64,000 bases of DNA from Moorella thermoacetica (lineage in GTDB: Bacteria; Bacillota; DSM-521; Neomoorellales; Neomoorellaceae). Position numbers and translations under genes: made by a program. The notes under the pieces were generated by a model. That model saw only the letters and a list, made by a program, of their open reading frames with translations. It searched no databases and was not told the DNA's origin. The stretch lies in the NCBI RefSeq assembly GCF_001267405.1, contig NZ_CP012369.1:2010001-2074000 (forward strand), written 5' to 3'. Positions 33,763 through 42,068 of the stretch are shown piece after piece (the first letter of the stretch is position 1; each line of letters starts with the position of its first letter).

Positions 33763-35769
33763 CTAAATCCCTCGCCCTACCTCATAACCCTCCCAGATGG
33801 CCGCCAGGATATTCCGGGGCTCCCGGGAGTCGCCGATGAGGTACAGGTTGGGGATTTTATCCCGCAAGGCGTTATAGAGCCGCTGATCGGCGGCAAAGCC
33901 CACAGCCAGGATAACGGTATCGGCCGGCAGGGGGCTGCGCTGGTAGGTTTTACCGATGAGGGTCACCCCGTCGTCGGTTACCTCCAGGACGCTGGTCTCA
34001 GTCAGCCATTTGACGCCGTTCATTTTTAGCAAATCCAGGAGCATCATCCGGTTCATATAGGGAACGGGGATGCCGGCCCGCATCAGGTCATCCAGGATCT
34101 CAATGATGGTGACGTCCTTGCCCTGCTGGGCGAGCCAGAGGGCCGTTTCACACCCGGCCAGCCCGCCGCCGATAATAACAACCCTGTCCCCGGCCTGCTT
34201 TTTACCCAGGAGGAGGTCGGAAACCGTTGTCACCTTATCTTTATTCACGCCCGGTATATCGGGAATGGCCGGCGTGGAACCGGTGGCCACGACGACTACA
34301 TCAGGGTTTTTCTCCTCTACGAACTCCGGCGTTACCTCCTGGTTCAGGTGGATCTCCACCTGTAGCTCGCCGAGTTCAGTCTTGTACCACTCCAGCAGGC
34401 GTCCGTCATCAGCCTTGAAATCCGGTACCGCAGCCTCGACGACATGGCCCCCCAGGCGGTCGCTTTTCTCGTAAAGGCTTACCCTGTGCCCCCGCAAGGC
34501 GGCCACCCGGGCCGCCTCCATACCGGCCACTCCGCCGCCGATAACCATGACCTGTTTGGCTTCCGGCGCCCGGTCGATGGCGTACTCCTCTTCCCGGCCG
34601 CAGGCCGGGTTCACCGTACAGGAAAGGGGCCGGCCCAGGAAGCCCCGTCCCAGGCAACCGTCGTGGCAACCGATGCAGGGCCGGATATTCTTGCTCCTCC
34701 CGGTCATGACCTTGTTAACCCAATAAGGGTCCGTGAGAAGGCCGCGGCCGATGGCGATCATATCGGCCTGGCCCTTGACCAGGGCCTCTTCTGCCAGCTC
34801 CGGTATCTCCAGCCTGCCGGCCACGATCACCGGTACCTTCACCACTTCCTTTAACCTCTGAGTGAGGGGCAAGTAGCAGCCATGCTTCTGGTAAACCGGC
34901 GGGTGGGCCCAGTACCAGGCATCGTAGGAGCCGGCATCGGCATCAAAGCCGTCATAACCCGCTCCTTCAAGGATCTTTGCTGCCGCCAGGGCTTCTTCCA
35001 CGTCCCGGCCCTTTTCCTGGAAGTTCTCACCGGGCAAACCGCCCTGGCGCCAGTCCTTGATGTAGTTCTTGATACTGAAACGCAACACCACGGGAAAATC
35101 TTTGCCCACTCTGTCTTTAATAGCGCGGACGATTTCAATGGGAAAGGTCAGCCTGTCCTCTAAAGCGCCGCCGTATTTATCCCCCCTCCTGTTAAACAGG
35201 GCGATAGTGAACTGGTCGAGGAGGTAGCCTTCGTGCATGGCATGGATCTCCACCCCGTCAAAGCCGGCTTCCACAGCGATCTCCGCCGCTTCACTTGCCC
35301 GCTGGACCAGGGTCTCGACCTCCGCCGTGGTCAACTCCCGGCAGGTTATGGATGGATCCCAGAAGTTAGGGAGGGCTGACGGCGCCACAGGATGGCTTTC
35401 TAGGAGAATGGGCGCTGCCACCCGGCCGAAGCCCATACCTAACTGTAAAAAAATCTTAGTACCATAGGCATGAACCCGCTCCGTCAATTCACCCGCCGTG
35501 GCGATAAAGTGCAGGGGGTTCGCCGTGGCCACCGGCACCGCACCGGCTTTGAACCTCTCGATTTCGTTATCGACTTTGGTGACGCTGGTGATGATCAGCC
35601 CGGTGCCGCCTTTAGCCCTCTCCACGTAGTAGTCAACCACTCGCTTGGAGAAACAGCCGTCCTGGGTGGCCAGGCCCAGGACACCCATGGGGGCCATGGC
35701 AATCTTGTTCTTAATCTCCACCTTGCCGATCTTTATCGGCTCAAAAAGTCTGGTATAGGCTACCACCAC
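33763..35769 (-). CDS. Enoate-reductase-like NADH:flavin oxidoreductase with Fe-S cluster
   Basis: The 668-aa, three-part enzyme of the 2,4-dienoyl-CoA reductase/2-enoate reductase family begins with an FMN-binding old-yellow-enzyme barrel (residues about 1-370: TRLFEPIKIGKVEIKNKIAMAPMG, GFDGVEIHAMHEGYLLDQF), then a [4Fe-4S] motif IRPCIGCHDGCLGR...LSCTVNPACG (about 365-395), then FAD and NAD(P) Rossmann motifs VMVIGGGVAGMEAARVAALRG and VVIIGGGLAGCETALWLA. It probably reduces a C=C bond of an enoate or enoyl substrate with NADH. The start is GTG at 35769 after GGGAGG. Monocistronic in view. Confidence 0.9.
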   Translation of the reverse strand: MVVAYTRLFEPIKIGKVEIKNKIAMAPMGVLGLATQDGCFSKRVVDYYVERAKGGTGLIITSVTKVDNEIERFKAGAVPVATANPLHFIATAGELTERVHAYGTKIFLQLGMGFGRVAAPILLESHPVAPSALPNFWDPSITCRELTTAEVETLVQRASEAAEIAVEAGFDGVEIHAMHEGYLLDQFTIALFNRRGDKYGGALEDRLTFPIEIVRAIKDRVGKDFPVVLRFSIKNYIKDWRQGGLPGENFQEKGRDVEEALAAAKILEGAGYDGFDADAGSYDAWYWAHPPVYQKHGCYLPLTQRLKEVVKVPVIVAGRLEIPELAEEALVKGQADMIAIGRGLLTDPYWVNKVMTGRSKNIRPCIGCHDGCLGRGFLGRPLSCTVNPACGREEEYAIDRAPEAKQVMVIGGGVAGMEAARVAALRGHRVSLYEKSDRLGGHVVEAAVPDFKADDGRLLEWYKTELGELQVEIHLNQEVTPEFVEEKNPDVVVVATGSTPAIPDIPGVNKDKVTTVSDLLLGKKQAGDRVVIIGGGLAGCETALWLAQQGKDVTIIEILDDLMRAGIPVPYMNRMMLLDLLKMNGVKWLTETSVLEVTDDGVTLIGKTYQRSPLPADTVILAVGFAADQRLYNALRDKIPNLYLIGDSREPRNILAAIWEGYEVGRGI

Positions 35770-35855
35770 AGTTAACCTCCCGTTTTTCCTGGTATTAGGT
35801 ATTTACTAAATTTATTGTGCACCAATACCAGCCAATTATTAGTACCCTTATATTT

Positions 35856-36017
35856 TTATTCCCGCAGCTCCCTGTCCCAGCGCAGGCCCCGGTAAGCGGG
35901 ATGGCACAGGCGCCCGTCCGGAGGCTGCTTCAGGCAGTCCACGGTACAGAGCGGGCCATACCCCCCTCCAGGCCCTGCCCGACACAGGCGGCAAAAAAGT
36001 TGGGACTGTTGCCTCAC
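35856..36017 (-). CDS. Possible small cysteine-rich protein (53 aa)
   Basis: A GTG-started frame encodes a basic peptide with five cysteines: CRLC near the N-terminus, then LCTVDCLKQPPDG and LCHP, ending RWDRELRE. The spacing hints at a metal-binding knuckle. A purine stretch ATAGGTGAGG overlaps rather than precedes the start, so initiation is doubtful, and I do not recognise a family. It lies in the otherwise empty 370 bp between the oxidoreductase gene and the ECF transporter genes. Confidence 0.3.
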   Translation of the reverse strand: MRQQSQLFCRLCRAGPGGGYGPLCTVDCLKQPPDGRLCHPAYRGLRWDRELRE

Positions 36018-36141
36018 CTATGACGGTTCAACGACACATATAACAAAGTTTTATTTTACAGATTACACATGCGAATATATAATAGCATTGGCGGTGCAGA
36101 CAGGCAAAGCCGTACCACATTTTGGTTTGGGAGGAGATATT

Positions 36142-36696
36142 GTGAACAAACCTGTAAAGCTGGCTATTATTTCTACAGGCATTGCCATCAATATTATTGG
36201 CAGTATGGTATCTTCCACGGTTAAACTCCCGATTTTTCTGGACAGCGTCGGCACTATGCTTGCGGCGGTGCTCCTGGGTCCCTGGCCGGGGGCTTTGACC
36301 GGGCTTCTTGGCAATATTATCCAGGGTGTATTAACTGATCCGGCAAGCATACCTTTTGGTGTTGTCAATGCAGTCATCGGTCTAGTTGTAGGCTACCTGT
36401 CGCTAAAACGCGGCTTTGAAGATTATGTTACCCCTTTGCTGGCCGGATTGATCCTGGCAATACTTTGCCCGGTGGTAGGCACGCCCATCGCGGTGTACCT
36501 TTTCGGAGGTGTTACCGGTGGCGGTGTGGATATTTTGTATGCTATTTTTCTAAAAAAAGAAATGGGAATATTTACATCTGCTTTTCTGGCCCGTATTCCA
36601 GCGAACCTTGTCGATAAACTTTTGAGCGCTTATATGGTCATGCTGGTAATACGTAAGTTTCCTCCCGCCATGAAAATGAAAAGGGCTAGTGTTTAA
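36142..36696 (+). CDS. ECF transporter substrate-binding S component (CD3073-like)
   Basis: Membrane protein with about six helices: LAIISTGIAINIIGSMVSS, FLDSVGTMLAAVLLGPWPGALTGLLGNIIQG, FGVVNAVIGLVVGYL, LLAGLILAILCPVVGTPIAVYLFGG and a C-terminal helix. The layout and the GxLTGxLGN segment fit S components, and it resembles the group NCBI names after C. difficile CD3073. The GTG at 36142 follows GGGAGGAGATATT; an upstream ATG at 36088 has no ribosome site. It is first in a plus-strand S-T-AA operon followed by a desulfidase-like gene. Its ligand is unknown; a thio-compound is my inference from that neighbour. Confidence 0.8.
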   Translation: MNKPVKLAIISTGIAINIIGSMVSSTVKLPIFLDSVGTMLAAVLLGPWPGALTGLLGNIIQGVLTDPASIPFGVVNAVIGLVVGYLSLKRGFEDYVTPLLAGLILAILCPVVGTPIAVYLFGGVTGGGVDILYAIFLKKEMGIFTSAFLARIPANLVDKLLSAYMVMLVIRKFPPAMKMKRASV

Positions 36697-36711
36697 CTTC
36701 AGATAAGGATA

Positions 36712-37428
36712 GTGAATCGACCTAATATGACAATCAGGGTTGAGACACGCGCGATAATGGCAATTATCGCGCTTTTGGCAGTTACTATAATCCCCACCTG
36801 GAAGCAACTGGCTGCCAATCTCGTCGCCCTTTTGATTTTTGCTACGTTTACCGGTGTTTTTAAAGAGGTAGTAAAGCGCCTATGGCCATGTGCCTCTTTG
36901 TTGGCGGCAATGCTTATAATTCATAGTCTCTTTAATCCTGCCAACCAGCATTACTGGTGGGTGTTCGACCTGGAGGGGACAGTATATGCCCTGAGGTTGG
37001 CATTGCGTTTATTGTGTATTTTAATTATTTTGCATTACCTAATCTCTACTACCCCGCCTTTTGAGTTCGTAAAATTGTTCAACAAAATTCATCCGGATCT
37101 GGGAATGATAGTCAGCATGTTCCTTGCAATAATGCCCGCTTTGCAGAAACAGTTTATTACCACTCTGGAAATTCAGGAAGTGCGGGGGTTGATTAAGACC
37201 AATTCGCTCCCGGCGCGGCTAAGGGCTTACCTGGCAGTTTTGGTCCCAATAGTCATCCACTCTATTAATCATGCGTATAGCCTGGCCCAGCTTCTATATC
37301 TGCGCGGTTACAGCGGGCGCCACATCGGGCTGGCCCGGGAGCCGGCTAAACGAAGCGAAAAGGTGGCCATCGGGCTGTCCGCCGTATACCTGCTGGCCAA
37401 TGTGCTTGTGGCATACAGGTGGTATTAG
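36712..37428 (+). CDS. ecfT: ECF transporter transmembrane T component
   Basis: The 238-aa membrane protein has four or five helices and the coupling-helix motifs of EcfT: EIQEVRGL (about 159-166, the first x-R-G motif) and LLYLRGYSGRH (about 200-210, the second). It links the S component to the ATPase. The GTG at 36712 begins 15 bp after the S gene; an AAGGATA lies just ahead. The gene abuts the ATPase gene without a gap. Confidence 0.85.
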   Translation: MNRPNMTIRVETRAIMAIIALLAVTIIPTWKQLAANLVALLIFATFTGVFKEVVKRLWPCASLLAAMLIIHSLFNPANQHYWWVFDLEGTVYALRLALRLLCILIILHYLISTTPPFEFVKLFNKIHPDLGMIVSMFLAIMPALQKQFITTLEIQEVRGLIKTNSLPARLRAYLAVLVPIVIHSINHAYSLAQLLYLRGYSGRHIGLAREPAKRSEKVAIGLSAVYLLANVLVAYRWY

Positions 37429-38949
37429 ATGAAAGAGGCAGGCATCCAAGTTGAGTCTTTGAGCCTTTTTTATCCCGGGAACCCCAGACCGGCTTTGCAA
37501 GGTGTCAATTTAACCGTATATCAGGGGGAGATAGCCTTTTTAGTTGGCGGCAATTTAAGCGGCAAGACCTCCCTCCTGCGGTGCCTTGCTGGTTTAATTC
37601 CCGGAGTGCTGCCCGGTAAATGGCGGGGCCGGATCCTGGTGGCCAACAAAAGCCTGAACGCGGAGGGCAACGAGCGTGCGCCTGCAGGCGTGATCCTCCA
37701 GAATTCCGATTTATATCTCTTGCCTCGGGTATACGACGAATTGGCGCTCCCTTTGGTAAATTCCGGGTTGACATCCCGGGAGGTCGAAAAGAGGATCGTA
37801 CTCCTGGCGGAAGAACTAGGAATATGTCATCTACTGAACAGGCAGATGAGCAGCCTGTCCGGAGGCGAGCGTCAAAAGGTGGCTTTTGCCGCCGCCATTG
37901 CGGTTGATTATCCAGTTATACTGTGCGATGAGCCTTTTGAACAGGCGGATGCGGAAGCGGCTGAGGCGATGCTTTCCCTTTTAAGAAGGAAAGCAGCTTC
38001 AGGGGGTACGGTTCTCATTGCAACTCGCTATTTTGAGTATGCCCGTTATTTTGCTGACCGGATCATACTAATCAGGGACGGGGCCGTGATTGCGCAGGAC
38101 AGGTCCGGCAATGCTGAAAAAATCGCTGGAATGGTGCCGGAGTGTCGAATCAGCTGGCGGCAGCGATCTCAGGCTCCTATTTTGACCGTCTCCGGTTCCA
38201 GGGAGCTCTTTTTTGAAGGCGTCACGCATCTTTTTGACAGCGGGCATGGTATCAAAAATGTTTCTTTAGAAGTCTGTAAGGGCGAAGTAGTGGCAATTAT
38301 GGGCCCCAACGGGTCGGGCAAAACTACTCTGCTCAAGCATACGGTCGGCCTTTTAAGACCCCAGGAGGGGCGGGTTTGGTTGCGCGAGACAGAAACCTCG
38401 CGGCTACCCGTAGGCCTGCTGGCTCAGAAAATCGGCATGTTATTTCAAAATCCCGACGACCAGATATTTAATGAAAGAGTGGACCGCGAAATAGCCTGTA
38501 GCTTAAGGGCGCGTGGCGCACGGTGGAATGAAGCTCTCAAGGAAGCAGCCCATTGGCTTGCCAAAATTGGGCAGGCCCAAATAGCCGCTAGCCACCCGCA
38601 TTCCTTACCTTATTCGCTGCGGCAAATAGTATCCTTAGTGTCGGTTTTGATCAACCGGCCAGAGATAATAGTGCTTGATGAACCCTTCAAATCCCTGGAC
38701 TATCGGAATGTAGAAATACTCATGTCAATTATACTTGAGCTACGGCAAGAAAAGGACAACCCCATAATCCTAGTGGCTCATGATCCAACTGTAACCCTGC
38801 TTTACGCCAATCGAGTAGCTTTCTTTGATCATGGCGAAATAGTTCTGCAGGGGGTCCCGCAAGATATTTTCTTTTCTACCCAGTTCCGGAATTTAAGCTT
38901 GAGCAGACACCCGTTTATAAGGGGGCTCCTAAATAACAATAACCACTAA
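37429..38949 (+). CDS. ECF transporter ATPase with two fused ABC domains
   Basis: The single 506-aa chain replaces the usual EcfA-EcfA' pair. Domain 1 has Walker A GGNLSGKTS, signature SLSGGERQKV and Walker B VILCDEPFEQAD. Domain 2 (from about residue 255) has Walker A GPNGSGKTT, Q-loop QNPDDQIF and Walker B IIVLDEPFKSLD, but its signature reads SLPYSLRQ instead of LSGGQ. The nucleotide site that pairs domain 1 Walker A with domain 2 signature is therefore degenerate, as in other asymmetric ABC proteins. The ATG directly follows the ecfT stop codon. Confidence 0.9.
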   Translation: MKEAGIQVESLSLFYPGNPRPALQGVNLTVYQGEIAFLVGGNLSGKTSLLRCLAGLIPGVLPGKWRGRILVANKSLNAEGNERAPAGVILQNSDLYLLPRVYDELALPLVNSGLTSREVEKRIVLLAEELGICHLLNRQMSSLSGGERQKVAFAAAIAVDYPVILCDEPFEQADAEAAEAMLSLLRRKAASGGTVLIATRYFEYARYFADRIILIRDGAVIAQDRSGNAEKIAGMVPECRISWRQRSQAPILTVSGSRELFFEGVTHLFDSGHGIKNVSLEVCKGEVVAIMGPNGSGKTTLLKHTVGLLRPQEGRVWLRETETSRLPVGLLAQKIGMLFQNPDDQIFNERVDREIACSLRARGARWNEALKEAAHWLAKIGQAQIAASHPHSLPYSLRQIVSLVSVLINRPEIIVLDEPFKSLDYRNVEILMSIILELRQEKDNPIILVAHDPTVTLLYANRVAFFDHGEIVLQGVPQDIFFSTQFRNLSLSRHPFIRGLLNNNNH

Positions 38950-39031
38950 CCATAGTAAATAATAAGGGAATGGCTTTCTTTTTATCACTTGCAGCAACCT
39001 TCTCATGACATCCTGGCTTAGACTGGAGGTG

Positions 39032-39586
39032 ATGAAAATTAGGCGTAGCCGCAAAATAGCTTTGGTGAGCCATTGTATCCTCAACACCAACGCCAAAATC
39101 GAGGGAACAGCTAGCTATCCTGCCGCGCTGCAGCAGGTTGTCGGGCTTCTCCTCGCCCACCATTATGGGATTATCCAGCTCCCCTGCCCGGAGCTGAGGG
39201 CAATGGGACTGAGAAGGTGGGGGCAGGTAGTCGAACAATATGCAAACCCCTTTTTTACCGAAGCTGTCCGCTCTATGCTGGTTCCTACCCTGAGGGAGAT
39301 CCAGGAATATGTCCGCAACGGGTACAGGGTGGACCTCCTTATAGGTATTGACAAGAGCCCGTCTTGCGGGGTGAATTTGACCTGCTCGGGGGACTGAGGA
39401 GGTGAAATAGGAATAAAGAAGCTTACTGAAAGCATGGTGGTTAAAGGTGAAGGGGTAATGATTAGGGTTCTGCGCCAGGAGATGGAAAAACTGGGCATAC
39501 CCCTTACAATGGTAGGTGTGGATGAAGATAACCTTGATTTATCAATCGAAGCAATAAAACAGGCTATGCTGAGGGCGGGATCTTAA
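39032..39586 (+). pseudogene. TudS-related (CD3072-like) putative desulfidase, interrupted by an in-frame TGA
   Basis: The frame encodes KIALVSHCILNTNAKIEG, QLPCPELRAMGLRRWGQV and GIDKSPSCGVNLTCSGD, the cysteine-bearing motifs of DUF523/TudS-like proteins that hold an Fe-S cluster and remove sulfur from thio-nucleobases. At codon 122 (39395-39397) there is TGA; the same frame continues GGEIGIKKLTESMVVKGEGVMIRVLRQEMEKLGIP to a TAA at 39584, matching the family's C-terminus. It is thus either a nonsense mutation (TGG or CGA to TGA), a truncated but working protein, or a selenocysteine codon. It lies 82 bp after the ECF ATPase gene. The start ATG has GGAGGTG very close by. Confidence 0.7.
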
Positions 39587-39772
39587 AACCCTTGCCCGGC
39601 CCGCAGTCCTCGATATGGGCCAGGGCTCACCTCCTGCCCGGGCTTTACCTGTAGTATCTCAGCCCGGCAGCAGGCAATCGCCGGTGTGAGCCAGTTCCAT
39701 GGCTGCCAGCACCGTGCTCAAAATAAAAATCCGGCCCCCGGGCCGTTATACGAAGTCTGTACCAGGATAAAT

Positions 39773-40336
39773 TTAGAAGATACTTTCTACCTGTACCTCA
39801 AAGCCAACTATCACCCGCGACTTAACCGTCCCCTGCTGCTCTGCTTCCTGATCGAGGACAAATTTTCCTTCCTGCCGGCAAAAAACCTGCACTGATTTAT
39901 GTTGGGGATCGACAATCCAATATTCCCTGACGCCTTTCTTTTCATAGACCTTGTACTTGCTGCGCAGGTCGTAATAACCCGTACTGGGGGAGAGTATCTC
40001 CGCCACCAGGTCCGGGGCGCCGTTGATACGTTTTTCATCTATAATAGGTAGCTTTTCGTTAGAAATAAAAATTATGTCCGGTTGATAGGTTTCCGTATCG
40101 TCTAGGTAGACGTCCAAGGGAGCATGCAACACAATGCCCAGCCCTTTGTCCAGGACAAAGCCCGCCATTTTTAATTCCAACTTCATGGATACCATTTGGT
40201 GATAGGGTGTAGGCGAAGGTGTCATTACCAGTTCCCCCCCGATAAGCTGATAGGGTGACCCCTCCGGGAGGCGGCAATAGTCTTCATAAGTATACCGTTC
40301 TCGACCCACCGCTAGTTCTGCCAGACTAACTCCCAT
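39773..40336 (-). CDS. Uma2-family (DUF820) PD-(D/E)XK putative nuclease
   Basis: Typical 187-aa Uma2 protein: YTYEDYCRLPEGSPYQLIGGELVMTPSPTPYHQ at the N-terminus, then the nuclease core with YQPDIIFIS, APDLVAEILSPSTGYYDLRSKYKVYEKKGVREYWIVDPQHKSVQVF, where Asp, Glu and Lys form the PD-(D/E)XK site. Such genes are common in several copies in cyanobacteria and Moorella-like genomes; their role is unclear, perhaps linked to mobile DNA. It lies next to an IS4-family insertion. The ATG follows GGAGGTGTAG. Confidence 0.88.
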   Translation of the reverse strand: MGVSLAELAVGRERYTYEDYCRLPEGSPYQLIGGELVMTPSPTPYHQMVSMKLELKMAGFVLDKGLGIVLHAPLDVYLDDTETYQPDIIFISNEKLPIIDEKRINGAPDLVAEILSPSTGYYDLRSKYKVYEKKGVREYWIVDPQHKSVQVFCRQEGKFVLDQEAEQQGTVKSRVIVGFEVQVESIF

Positions 40337-40797
40337 TTTCCTACACCTCCGTTCCCTTGGTTCTGCTTTTTACCGGCAGTTTTTTCTTTATTCTATCTCA
40401 CTAGCGTTGCATAAAGAAAATATTAACATGTCAATGGCAATAACGCCCTAAAAACGGCCAAATTCCTAAAATAACCTGGCCTTGCAAGAAAAAACTCCTT
40501 ATACTAGAGACTAAGGGTAGTCCTTGCCCCAACCTCTAATATAAGGAGGCCAAAATGCAAGGCAAGGATACCACATTATCCACATTTCATCAACTGTTTG
40601 CTCCGATTTCCGACAACTTTTTTTGGCATTTAACCGAGGGCCTGGAGGTGGATAAATACGTAAAGAAGTTAACAACCCTTCAACTCATTGCGGATTAACC
40701 CCCGCAGATTGGACATATGCACCCGACATTAAGCTCTCTTGCAATTTTTCTTCAAGCTTTTAAGGGGCAAAGGCTTCCGGATACGCACCAATTTACG

Positions 40798-41754
40798 TCA
40801 CACCCTCACGGGATATCTGGGCTGCAATCCTGTCTCGATATGACGACGGTAAAACTTGGCCGGCGACAGGTAGTGTAAACTAGAGTGCAATCGGCGGTTG
40901 TTATAACGGCTAACGAATTCCACGACCGCCTGATATGCCTCCGCGTAGGTCCCAAACTCGCCCATCGACAAGCATTCATCCTCAAGAAGCCGATGGTACG
41001 ATTCGATATATGCGTTCATATTCGGTGTCTTGGGCGGTATTCTCTCGTGTAGGACATTCCATCGCTCACATTCCGATTCAAACAGATGGCTTACAAACTG
41101 GGGTCCATTATCCGAACGGATGATGGGTAATGGTAAATTCCTTTGAAGAATCTGACGTTTCCACAATGCTGCTCGAAAAGTTTCAACGGCATGTCTGGCT
41201 TCACAGGTTAGACCAATATGATAGCCCACAATCTGCCTGTCATAGACGTCAATGTACGACAGCACAAAGAAAAACCGGTCTTCTCCTGCAATGTATCCGT
41301 ACTTGACATCGACCTCCCAGAGCTGGTTTGGCGCTGTGATAGTGCGGTTCTGGGCCAAATTCCGCGGGTGTTTCCGACGGAGGTTCCGTTGTGGCCGCAG
41401 AATATCCAGTTCCTTACACAAGCGGTATACCTTTTTCTCGTTCACCACCAGCTCATGATCTTGTCGAAGCATATGAGTGAGCTTACGGTACCCGTAGGCG
41501 TAACCATCACCGGAAATAGACTCCATAATCCATTCCTTAATCTGTTCATCACTGACCTTGCGGCCGCCCACAGTCAGTGAATGACCAGGAAACGGACGTC
41601 CACCCGTCGTGGTATGCGGCTTGGGTTCATGTGTTAATTGATAATAATAGGTGGATCGAGAAACCCCCACTATGCGCAGCACGAGAGTAGCGTTGTACCC
41701 GGCTGTGATCCACTTGTGCGCAATGGCTACTTTATCTGCAAGTGAGGGTTGGCT
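40798..41754 (-). CDS. IS3-family transposase OrfB (integrase core)
   Basis: DDE integrase-core protein produced as the C-terminal part of an OrfAB fusion. Catalytic residues are in LWEVDVKYGYI (Asp), IIRSDNGPQF (Asp) and MNAYIESYHRLLEDECL (Glu). The frame is open from the slippery heptamer A7 at 41754-41760, in the -1 frame relative to orfA, reading KKSQPSLADKVAIAHKWITAGYNATLVL before a possible GTG at 41682. Programmed -1 frameshifting at A-run plus G is the rule in this family. It appears intact. Confidence 0.92.
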   Translation of the reverse strand, partial: SQPSLADKVAIAHKWITAGYNATLVLRIVGVSRSTYYYQLTHEPKPHTTTGGRPFPGHSLTVGGRKVSDEQIKEWIMESISGDGYAYGYRKLTHMLRQDHELVVNEKKVYRLCKELDILRPQRNLRRKHPRNLAQNRTITAPNQLWEVDVKYGYIAGEDRFFFVLSYIDVYDRQIVGYHIGLTCEARHAVETFRAALWKRQILQRNLPLPIIRSDNGPQFVSHLFESECERWNVLHERIPPKTPNMNAYIESYHRLLEDECLSMGEFGTYAEAYQAVVEFVSRYNNRRLHSSLHYLSPAKFYRRHIETGLQPRYPVRV

Positions 41755-42068
41755 TTTTTTAATAGGTCACGCAATATAGCAATTTCAAGGTCTTTTTCGC
41801 CCAGAAGTTGCTTTAGATGGGTATTCTGTTTGTCTAACTCACGGTTCTCTGCAACGAGTCGGGCGTGTTCCTGCTGAGTAACGTGGGTGGCGTTTCCCTT
41901 TGGGCTACTGCCTTGCATGGGTTGGCCGGCTTTGTACTGACGAACCCATCGGCTGACAATATTCGGCCGGATATCATACTTCCGAGCAACGACGGAATTA
42001 TTTCCGGCAGCGATGGCCTGTTCGACGACCTGGCGCTTGAACTCTAGGGTAAATTTCCGACGTTCCAC
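41727..42068 (-). CDS. IS3-family transposase OrfA (helix-turn-helix)
   Basis: The 113-aa DNA-binding protein starts MERRKFTLEFKRQVVEQAIAAGNNSVVARKYDIRPNIVSRWVRQYK, the usual OrfA helix-turn-helix, followed by a leucine-zipper-like coiled coil (ENRELDKQNTHLKQLLGEKDLEIAILRDLLKK). Its 3' end overlaps orfB at the A7 slippery site, so both OrfA alone and the OrfAB fusion can be made. Confidence 0.92.
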   Translation of the reverse strand: MERRKFTLEFKRQVVEQAIAAGNNSVVARKYDIRPNIVSRWVRQYKAGQPMQGSSPKGNATHVTQQEHARLVAENRELDKQNTHLKQLLGEKDLEIAILRDLLKKANPHLQIK

